Below are positions 6,254 through 12,717 of a stretch of 12,717 nucleotides of DNA, one piece after another (the stretch's first letter is position 1; each line of letters starts with the position of its first letter). The DNA lies in NCBI GenBank assembly GCA_903902945.1, contig CAIUWU010000226.1, forward strand, positions 1-12,717, read 5' to 3'. Position numbers and translations under genes: made by a program. The notes beneath the pieces were generated by a model, which worked only from the letters and a program-made list of their open reading frames with translations, made no database searches and had not been told where the DNA came from. The stretch comes from an uncultured Pseudomonadota bacterium. GTDB taxonomy: Bacteria; Pseudomonadota; Gammaproteobacteria; Methylococcales; Methylomonadaceae.

Positions 6254-7252
6254 ATGATTTCGGCTGCACAATTTACCCCGGCCTGGTGGCTGAAAAATCC
6301 CCATTGGCAAACTATTTATCCGGCCTTATTCCGAACCGCTGCCGCCGGTCTGCACAGTAGCCGCGAGCGGCTGACCCTGCCGGACACCGACTTCCTGGAT
6401 CTCGATTTTTACGGACAATCCGATGCGCCATTGCTGATTTTATTGCATGGGTTGGCAGGTAGTGCGCAGTCTGGTTATATCAGCGGTTTGCAGCTGGCGT
6501 TATCGGCAGCCGGTCTGGCCAGTGTGGTGATTAATTTCAGAGGTTGCAGCGGTGAACCCAATCGGCTGGCGCGGGCCTATCATGCCGGTGATACCGACGA
6601 TTTGCAGTTTGTCTATCAAAGCTTGCGTCAGCGTTTTCCTGAGCGGCCGATGGCGGCGATTGGTTTTTCACTGGGTGGCAATGTATTGTTGAAATGGCTG
6701 GGCGAAGGCCGGAGTGGTATCGACTTGCGGGCGGCAATTGCGGTGTCGGTGCCGTTGCAGCTTGATGTCTGTGCTACCCGGCTCGATAGCGGCTGGTCGA
6801 AAATCTACCGCGCATATCTGCTGGGCGATTTAAAACGCTATATGCAGGACAAGCGCCAATATCTGCAGCGGCAGGGCCTGGCTAGCGAGTTTGATAAGCT
6901 GCAGCAGCTCGGCGATCTTCGCAACATCCGTTCTTTCTGGCAGTACGATGACCTTGTGGTTGCGCCTTTGCATGGTTTCAGCGGCGTTGATGATTACTAC
7001 CGGCGTTCCAGTGCCAGACAATATTTAAAATCGATTCGGTTACCCACGCTGATCATTCAGGCCGTCGATGACCCTTTCATGACTCCGGCGGTGTTGCCGT
7101 CCGACGATCAGTTGTCGGCTAGTGTCGTTCTGGAGCTGGCGGCACAGGGCGGTCATGTCGGTTTTATCGGCGGCCGTAAACTCTTAAAACCGGAATACTG
7201 GCTGGAACAGCGCATCCTCGCCTTTTTGTCGGGCTATTTTCCTGTCAGATAA
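6254..7252 (+). CDS. yheT: YheT-family alpha/beta-fold hydrolase (UPF0017)
   Basis: A 332-residue cytoplasmic hydrolase of the YheT/ABHD1-3 family. The N-terminal FTPAWWLKNPHWQTIYP (7-23) is the family signature. LLILLHGLAGS supplies the oxyanion-hole loop. The nucleophile is Ser139 in the GFSLGGN elbow, the acid is Asp272 or Asp273 in QAVDDPFMTP, and the base is His301 in QGGHVGFI, so the triad is complete. The NFRGCSGEPNRL segment (about 96-107) is also typical. Bacterial members probably act on esters, but natural substrates are not established, so esterase activity is the safe statement. No Shine-Dalgarno is visible ahead of the ATG. It is divergent from cbiX with a 96-bp shared upstream region and is followed by a separate promoter candidate for the next gene. 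Confidence 0.93.
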   Translation: MISAAQFTPAWWLKNPHWQTIYPALFRTAAAGLHSSRERLTLPDTDFLDLDFYGQSDAPLLILLHGLAGSAQSGYISGLQLALSAAGLASVVINFRGCSGEPNRLARAYHAGDTDDLQFVYQSLRQRFPERPMAAIGFSLGGNVLLKWLGEGRSGIDLRAAIAVSVPLQLDVCATRLDSGWSKIYRAYLLGDLKRYMQDKRQYLQRQGLASEFDKLQQLGDLRNIRSFWQYDDLVVAPLHGFSGVDDYYRRSSARQYLKSIRLPTLIIQAVDDPFMTPAVLPSDDQLSASVVLELAAQGGHVGFIGGRKLLKPEYWLEQRILAFLSGYFPVR

Positions 7253-7276
7253 GTGGTATTTTTGCCGTGGGCCGGA

Positions 7277-7285
7277 TGATACAAT
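7277..7285 (+). promoter_or_regulatory. Extended -10 promoter element for the large flavoprotein gene
   Basis: TG at 7277-7278, one base, then TACAAT at 7280-7285 make a textbook extended -10. The -35 region at the right distance is only TATTTT. Transcription would begin near 7292 and give a short leader of about 28 nt before the ATG at 7320, so the gene can be expressed independently of yheT. Confidence 0.45.
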
Positions 7286-7319
7286 CGGTCCCTTATTTTT
7301 AAAGCTGCCGTTTCTCAGG

Positions 7320-10300
7320 ATGTCATTGCAATCCCAATCACCGCATATTTGGTCTTCAGCCGAGGCTCAGCCCCGGCTTCGTGAAATTCCTTACAACTAC
7401 ACCTCTTTTTCTGATCGCGAAATTGTGATCCGGTTATTGGGGGAACCCTACTGGCAGATTCTCGAATCGCTGCGTAATGAACAGGTCACCGGCCGTTCGG
7501 CGCGGATGTTGTATGAAGTGCTGGGCGATATCTGGGCGGTGCAGCGTAATCCGTATCTCGAGGATGATTTGCTGGAAAATGTCAAACGCCGCCGCGCTTT
7601 GCTGTCGGCATTACGGCATCGTTTAAAGCAAATCGAAACCCGCCATGATGAACTGATCCGCGAAGACGCCAGTCGGGCCAGTAAAGTCGCGCAACTGATC
7701 GAAGCGGCCCATCAGGCGGTCGATAGTTTTGCCGAGCATTTCGACCGTACCCGTCAGATGCGCCGCAAGACGCTGGCGCTGCTTTCCAAACATACCCGCA
7801 AGGACAATATTTGTTTTGATGGCTTTGCCCGGGTCTCGCATGTTACCGACGCTACCGACTGGCGGGTGGAATATCCGTTTGTAGTGTTATATCCCTCAAA
7901 TGAACAGGAAATCGGCCATCTGGTCAGAGATTGTATCAAGCTAGGGCTGACTATCATTCCGCGTGGCGGCGGTACCGGTTATACCGGTGGTGCGGTGCCA
8001 TTAACGCCGTATTCGGCGGTTATCAATACCGAAAAGCTGCTGGAAATCAGTGCGGTGGATTATCAGACGGCGCTGCCGGGCGTAGACAGTACCTACGCCA
8101 CGATTCACACCGGAGCCGGTGTCGTTACTCGCCGGGTGATGGATGTGGCCGATCAGGCCGGATTGGTGTTTGCCTGTGATCCGACTTCGGCGGATGCCTC
8201 TTGTATTGGCGGCAACATCGCCATGAATGCCGGTGGCAAAAAAGCGGTGCTGTGGGGGACGGCGCTCGATAATCTGCTGTCCTGGCGCATGGTGACGCCC
8301 GATGGCAATTGGCTGGAGGTCGAGCGTTTCAATCATAATCTGGGCAAAATCCACGATCAGCCGGAAGTCAGTTTTACCCTCAGACGTTTTGATGCCGACG
8401 GTAAAAAACTGCTGAGCGAAGAAAGCTTGCATATGGCCGGTCAGCAGTTCCGTAAAGGTGAGCTGGGCAAGGATGTGACCGATAAGTTTCTCGGTGGCCT
8501 GCCAGGCATTCAGAAAGAAGGCTGTGATGGCATCATTACTTCGGCGCGCTGGATTCTGCATAAAATGCCGGCCTATACCCGCACTTTCTGTCTGGAGTTT
8601 TTCGGGCAGGTTCGGGAAGCGGTGCCAGCTATCGTTGAGATTCGCGATTATCTGGCCAGTCTGCCTAAATCCGGCACCGGGCGAGTGATGCTGGCCGGAC
8701 TGGAACATTTGGATGAACGCTATGTGAAAGCGGTCGGCTATGCCACCAAAGCCAAGCGTCATGGCCGGCCGAAAATGGTGTTGATCGGCGACATTGTCGG
8801 GGATGATGAAAATCAGGTAGCGATTGCCGCTTCCGAAGTGGTGCGCTTATGTAATGCGCGCAGTGCCGAAGGCTTTATTGCTGTCAGTGCCGAAACCCGC
8901 AAAAAATTCTGGCTCGACCGGGCCCGTACCGCTGCAATTGCCAAACATACCAATGCTTTTAAAATCAATGAAGACGTGGTGATTCCGCTGCCGCGAATGG
9001 GCGATTATTGTGATGGTATCGAGCGAATCAATATCGAGCTGTCACTGCGTAACAAGCTGCGGTTATGCGATGCGCTCAGCCATTTGCTGCAAGGCGATCT
9101 GCCCCTGCGTTTTTACAGTGATGATGTCAATAAAGCCGAGCTGATCGGTGACCGGCAGGCGATGGCGCTGGATCTGATTGCGACGGTCAGAAACCGCTGG
9201 CACTGGCTGTATCAGCATCTGGATCTGCCGCTGGCGCAGGCCGAAGCGCAGTTTGCCGGTCAGGGTATTGAGGTTCAGCCTTTAACCAACCGTGCCGATC
9301 ATCCGACCTTATTCCATCGCTTGCAGGATCATTCGCTGCGGGTGTCTTGGAAACTGGAATTATTGCCAGGCCTGAATGAAATTTTTAACGGTGATAATTT
9401 CCGGCCGGTGATCGAGCGTATCGAAGCGGTGCATAAAGATATTTTGAGAGGCCGGGTGTTTGTGGCGCTGCACATGCACGCCGGTGACGGCAATGTGCAT
9501 ACCAATCTGCCGGTCAACTCCGATCATTATGAAATGTTACAGGAGGCCAATCAGGCAGTGGCCCGGATCATGACTCTGGCACGTTCGCTGGGAGGGGTGA
9601 TTTCCGGTGAACATGGTATTGGCATTACCAAGTACGAATTTCTCAGCGAGCAGGAGCTGGCCAGTTTCCATGCCTATAAACAGCAGATCGATCCGGAAGG
9701 GCGCTTCAATCGTGGCAAGTTAATGCCGGGAGCCGATTTGCGGGCCGCCTATACCACTTCATTCAGTTTGATGGGCTACGAATCGCTGATCATGCAGCAA
9801 AGCGATATCGGTGCCATCGCTGATTCGGTCAAAGACTGTCTGCGCTGCGGTAAATGTAAGCCGGTTTGCTCCACGCATGTGCCGCGCGCCAACCTGTTGT
9901 ATTCGCCGCGCAATAAAATTCTTGCTACCTCATTGTTGATTGAGGCTTTCCTGTACGAAGAACAGACTCGTCGCGGGATTTCGATTCATCACTGGCAGCA
10001 GTTTGAAGACGTGGCCGATCACTGTACCGTTTGCCACAAATGTTACAGCCCGTGTCCGGTTGATATCGACTTTGGCGATGTGTCGATGAATATGCGTAAT
10101 CTGCTGCGCAAAATGGGCAAGCAAAGTTTTAATCCGATTAAGACTGCTGCGATTGCCTTTCTGACCACCAGCCACCCCAACAGCGTCAAACTGATGCGGA
10201 AACTGCTGGTGCAATGGGCCTATAAAGGTCAGCGACTGGCGCATTTTTTCCTGAAACCCTGGGGCAAAGCGCAGATCAAACAGCCACCATCTTCAACCGG

Positions 10301-11243
10301 TAAAGCACCGATTGTCGAACAGGTGATTCAGTTTACCAATCGGAAAATGCCGGCCCATGTACCGAAGAAAACCGCACGGGTATTACTGGATATTGAAGAT
10401 AACTATATCGTGCCGATTATCCGTGATCGCGAAAAAACCCGTACCAACTCGGAAGCGGTGTTTTATTTTCCCGGTTGCGGTTCCGAGCGGCTGTTTTCCC
10501 AGGTAGGGCTGGCAACCCAGGCTTTGTTATATGAGGTGGGTGTGCAGACCGTGCTGCCGCCGGGTTATTTATGCTGCGGTTATCCGCAGCGGGCGGCCGG
10601 CCAGTTTGATAAAGCCGACAAAATCACTACCGATAACCGGGTCTTGTTTCATCGGTTGTCGAACACGCTCAATTATCTGGACATCAAGACCGTGGTAGTT
10701 AGTTGCGGTACTTGTCTGGATCAGTTGCTGGATTATGAGTTCGACAAGATTTTTCCGGGTTGCCGGATTGTCGACATTCATGAATTCCTGCTGGAAAAAG
10801 GCCTGAAGCTTGATGGTATCAGCGGTCAGCATTATCTTTACCATGACCCTTGTCATTCGCCGCTGAAACAGCAGGAACCGTTAAAGACTGTCAGTGGCTT
10901 GCTGGGTGGCGCGCCAGTCAACAAATCGGAACGCTGCTGCGGTGAATCGGGAACCCTGGCTGTCGGTCGTGCCGATATTTCCAACCAGGTCAGATTCCGC
11001 AAGGCCGAAGAATTGCAGGCTGATGCTAGCAAACTGCGCGGCACTGACAACAAAGCGCCAATCAAGCTGCTGACTTCGTGTCCATCTTGTCTGCAAGGCT
11101 TGCAGCGTTATCAGGGGGAAGTGGAAAAGCTTGAGGTTGATTACATCGTGGTGGAAATGGCGCGTCATCTGCTAGGCAAGAAATGGCTGGACAATTATGT
11201 CAAACAGGCCAGAGACGGCGGGATAGAGCGGGTTTTACTTTAA
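7320..11243 (+). CDS. Giant DUF3683 / FAD-linked oxidase / 4Fe-4S / CCG-domain oxidoreductase
   Basis: This 1307-residue fusion has a complete set of redox modules. An N-terminal DUF3683 region (about 15-150) starts RLREIPYNYTSFSDREIVIR. A PCMH-type FAD-binding domain (about 180-345) has RGGGTGYTGG at 215-224. The FAD-linked oxidase C-terminal domain carries HMHAGDGNVH (718-727) and GEHGIG (His765). Two ferredoxin-like clusters have Cys 840/843/846/850 and Cys 902/905/908/912. Two CCG domains have Cys 1053, 1085/1086, 1129/1132 and Cys 1178, 1206/1207, 1254/1257. The parts resemble GlcD/Dld plus GlpC/LutA-type subunits in one chain. The likely role is oxidation of a D-2-hydroxyacid such as D-lactate or glycolate, with electrons passed through Fe-S centres to a membrane or soluble acceptor. 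No signal peptide or membrane helix is seen. AGG directly abuts the ATG, so the RBS is weak, but conserved sequence begins at residue 19 and no better start exists. Substrate is inferred. Confidence 0.93.
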   Translation: MSLQSQSPHIWSSAEAQPRLREIPYNYTSFSDREIVIRLLGEPYWQILESLRNEQVTGRSARMLYEVLGDIWAVQRNPYLEDDLLENVKRRRALLSALRHRLKQIETRHDELIREDASRASKVAQLIEAAHQAVDSFAEHFDRTRQMRRKTLALLSKHTRKDNICFDGFARVSHVTDATDWRVEYPFVVLYPSNEQEIGHLVRDCIKLGLTIIPRGGGTGYTGGAVPLTPYSAVINTEKLLEISAVDYQTALPGVDSTYATIHTGAGVVTRRVMDVADQAGLVFACDPTSADASCIGGNIAMNAGGKKAVLWGTALDNLLSWRMVTPDGNWLEVERFNHNLGKIHDQPEVSFTLRRFDADGKKLLSEESLHMAGQQFRKGELGKDVTDKFLGGLPGIQKEGCDGIITSARWILHKMPAYTRTFCLEFFGQVREAVPAIVEIRDYLASLPKSGTGRVMLAGLEHLDERYVKAVGYATKAKRHGRPKMVLIGDIVGDDENQVAIAASEVVRLCNARSAEGFIAVSAETRKKFWLDRARTAAIAKHTNAFKINEDVVIPLPRMGDYCDGIERINIELSLRNKLRLCDALSHLLQGDLPLRFYSDDVNKAELIGDRQAMALDLIATVRNRWHWLYQHLDLPLAQAEAQFAGQGIEVQPLTNRADHPTLFHRLQDHSLRVSWKLELLPGLNEIFNGDNFRPVIERIEAVHKDILRGRVFVALHMHAGDGNVHTNLPVNSDHYEMLQEANQAVARIMTLARSLGGVISGEHGIGITKYEFLSEQELASFHAYKQQIDPEGRFNRGKLMPGADLRAAYTTSFSLMGYESLIMQQSDIGAIADSVKDCLRCGKCKPVCSTHVPRANLLYSPRNKILATSLLIEAFLYEEQTRRGISIHHWQQFEDVADHCTVCHKCYSPCPVDIDFGDVSMNMRNLLRKMGKQSFNPIKTAAIAFLTTSHPNSVKLMRKLLVQWAYKGQRLAHFFLKPWGKAQIKQPPSSTGKAPIVEQVIQFTNRKMPAHVPKKTARVLLDIEDNYIVPIIRDREKTRTNSEAVFYFPGCGSERLFSQVGLATQALLYEVGVQTVLPPGYLCCGYPQRAAGQFDKADKITTDNRVLFHRLSNTLNYLDIKTVVVSCGTCLDQLLDYEFDKIFPGCRIVDIHEFLLEKGLKLDGISGQHYLYHDPCHSPLKQQEPLKTVSGLLGGAPVNKSERCCGESGTLAVGRADISNQVRFRKAEELQADASKLRGTDNKAPIKLLTSCPSCLQGLQRYQGEVEKLEVDYIVVEMARHLLGKKWLDNYVKQARDGGIERVLL

Positions 11244-11330
11244 GCGCAACACAGCAAAGAAAACGGGCGGCATGGTTTAAATGCGGCGTTTGGCTTAACG
11301 GCATTGCCCCATAAAACGGGAGTTTGCGGC

Positions 11331-11334
11331 AGGA
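11331..11334 (+). promoter_or_regulatory. Ribosome binding site of relA
   Basis: AGGA ends two bases before the ATG at 11337. The spacing is short, but no other in-frame ATG or better-spaced start is found upstream in the 93-bp gap. Confidence 0.4.
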
Positions 11335-11336
11335 CT

Positions 11337-12717
11337 ATGAACGACACAACTGACTTGGTGAAACAGTTATTTCCGGGGTTTGAGCAAGCCGATGCGGCGC
11401 AGATAGTCAAAGCATTGGCGATGGTCGAAGAGGCTAAAACCCGTTCAGATACCGTTGTCGGCAATATTCGTCCTCAGGGCATTGATGTTGCCACGGTGCT
11501 GATGGCGGTGCATATCGATTTACCGACCATACTGGCTTCGCTGTTAAGTGATTCACGGGTGGCCAGTTGTATCGGCGAAGCGGAAATTACCCGGCAATTT
11601 GGTGCGACTGTTGCCTCACTGGTCAAAGATGTGCTGTGGCTGAACAAAGTCAGTATTTACAGTCCGGAAATGGCGATTGAGCCGAATCAGTCGGAAATTT
11701 TGCGGCGCATGCTGCTGGCGATGACTCATGACGTCAGGGCCGTACTGATCAAACTGGCTTACCGGATTCAGCGTCTGCGCAATCTGAAGATCGAAGATGT
11801 TTCAATTCAGCGTTTTATTGCCCGTGAAACCCTGGATATTTACGCGCCGCTGGCTAATCGCCTGGGTATCAGTCAGTTCAAATGGGAACTGGAAGATCTG
11901 GCTTTCCGTTATCTGGAACCGGAAAATTATTTTGCTATCGCCAAGTCTCTGGCGGATAAGCGTAATCATCGCCAGGCCTGCATTCAGCGGTTTCTAGAAA
12001 CCTTGCAGGATAGACTGGTGGAAGAGGGGATCAAGGCCAAAGTTTATGGCCGTCCCAAGCATATCTACAGTATCTGGAACAAGATGCGCCGCAAGAAACT
12101 CACTATTGATGAGTTATACGACTTGCTGGCGGTGCGGGTGATCGTCGAAAACCTGTCCAGTTGTTACACGGTTCTGGGACTGGTGCACAGCATCTGGCAG
12201 TACATTCCCAAAGAATTCGATGACTACATTGCCAATCCCAAGGAAAACGGTTACCAGTCCTTGCATACCGTGGTGCTTGATCCCGACGCCAACCGGATAG
12301 AAGTGCAGATTCGCACCCGAGCCATGCATGAGTTTGCCGAGCTGGGGGTGGCTGCGCACTGGCGTTATAAAGAAGGCAGCAAATTCAATTCAGCTACCGA
12401 GAAAAATATTGCCTCACTGCGGCAACTGTTGGATGACAAGGATAACGCCGATAATCTGATCGAGAACTTTCATACCGAGCTGTTTTCCGACCGGGTGTTC
12501 GTGCTGACACCGGGCGGTAAGTTGATCGATTTGATCAAAGGCGCCACGCCGCTGGATTTTGCCTATGCGATTCATACCGAAATCGGTCACAGTTGCCGTG
12601 GTGCCAAAGTCAATGGCCAGATCAAACCGTTAACCTATACCTTGCGTTCCGGCGAACAGGTTGAAATCATTACCCTGAAAAACGGTCAGCCCATCCCCGA
12701 CGGCGCCATCCTGCAGA
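11337..12717 (+). CDS. relA: RelA, (p)ppGpp synthetase, 3'-truncated by window edge
   Basis: Ribosome-associated enzyme that moves pyrophosphate from ATP to GTP or GDP during amino-acid starvation (stringent response). 460 residues are visible; the family is about 740, so the C-terminal ribosome-binding part is outside the window. Residues about 30-180 are the HD-hydrolase-like region, but the catalytic HD..ED motif of SpoT/Rel is replaced by LLSDS (69-73), so hydrolysis is not expected. The synthetase domain has RRMLLAM, YAPLANRLGISQFKWELEDL, YGRPKHIYSIWNKM and IANPKENGYQSLHT. EFDD at 293-296 is the ExDD motif of monofunctional gammaproteobacterial RelA. A TGS domain starts near 385 (DRVFVLTPGGKLIDLIKGAT). 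The gene continues to the last base without a stop. Confidence 0.96.
   Translation, partial: MNDTTDLVKQLFPGFEQADAAQIVKALAMVEEAKTRSDTVVGNIRPQGIDVATVLMAVHIDLPTILASLLSDSRVASCIGEAEITRQFGATVASLVKDVLWLNKVSIYSPEMAIEPNQSEILRRMLLAMTHDVRAVLIKLAYRIQRLRNLKIEDVSIQRFIARETLDIYAPLANRLGISQFKWELEDLAFRYLEPENYFAIAKSLADKRNHRQACIQRFLETLQDRLVEEGIKAKVYGRPKHIYSIWNKMRRKKLTIDELYDLLAVRVIVENLSSCYTVLGLVHSIWQYIPKEFDDYIANPKENGYQSLHTVVLDPDANRIEVQIRTRAMHEFAELGVAAHWRYKEGSKFNSATEKNIASLRQLLDDKDNADNLIENFHTELFSDRVFVLTPGGKLIDLIKGATPLDFAYAIHTEIGHSCRGAKVNGQIKPLTYTLRSGEQVEIITLKNGQPIPDGAILQ

Noticed and set aside
6222..6254. TACAAT (6242-6247) just upstream of the yheT ATG, suggesting a leaderless transcript
   Set aside because: The nearest -35-like word (TTGGCT, 6222-6227) is only 14 bp away and there is no TG extension; the evidence is too thin, although the lack of a Shine-Dalgarno would fit.
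8001..8762. 253-codon open frame on the minus strand inside the large flavoprotein gene
   Set aside because: It is an exact antisense shadow of a gene with strong domain matches and shows no family motif of its own.

Overview
This window looks like a chromosomal stretch from a gammaproteobacterium of moderate GC content. GlgP, TrmL, a YheT-type hydrolase and a synthetase-only RelA are all typical of that class. A large DUF3683 flavoprotein/iron-sulfur protein, common in beta- and gammaproteobacteria, fits too. The protein flavour suggests a methanotroph relative (Methylococcales/Methylomonas-like), but that is an impression from memory and not a database result. No rRNA, tRNA, transposase, integrase or CRISPR array is visible.

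Layout. Positions 1-2426 hold glycogen phosphorylase (glgP), cut at its 5' end by the window edge, followed 18 nt later by the tRNA methyltransferase gene trmL (2445-2915). Next is a small regulatory island (about 2916-4605). It holds a 59-residue Cro/YdaS-like helix-turn-helix gene on the minus strand (3041-3220), a divergent CI-like XRE repressor (3293-3739), and an orphan OmpR-type response regulator with a degenerate receiver domain (3877-4605). Two minus-strand genes follow: a 12-TM-type MFS permease (4607-5773) and, upstream of it with a 3-nt gap, a small CbiX/SirB-like chelatase (5777-6157). Divergent from these is a YheT-type alpha/beta hydrolase (6254-7252). Then comes the 1307-residue DUF3683/FAD/4Fe-4S/CCG oxidoreductase (7320-11243). 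Last is relA (from 11337), cut by the 3' edge after 460 residues.

How the genes relate. glgP-trmL and cbiX-MFS are spaced like operons. Most of the rest is housekeeping or accessory metabolism: glycogen breakdown, wobble-base methylation, tetrapyrrole metal insertion, 2-hydroxyacid oxidation and the stringent response.

The most interesting part is the cro/cI-like switch. It has the divergent layout of a phage immunity region but no phage genes in the surrounding ~12 kb. The gap between the two repressors carries two perfect odd palindromes with the core TTGTCAA, their centres 21 bp apart. The same motif, read on the other strand, recurs exactly over the -35 box of the best promoter candidate for the response-regulator gene. 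The three regulators may therefore form one small domesticated circuit. This is inference from sequence pattern only.
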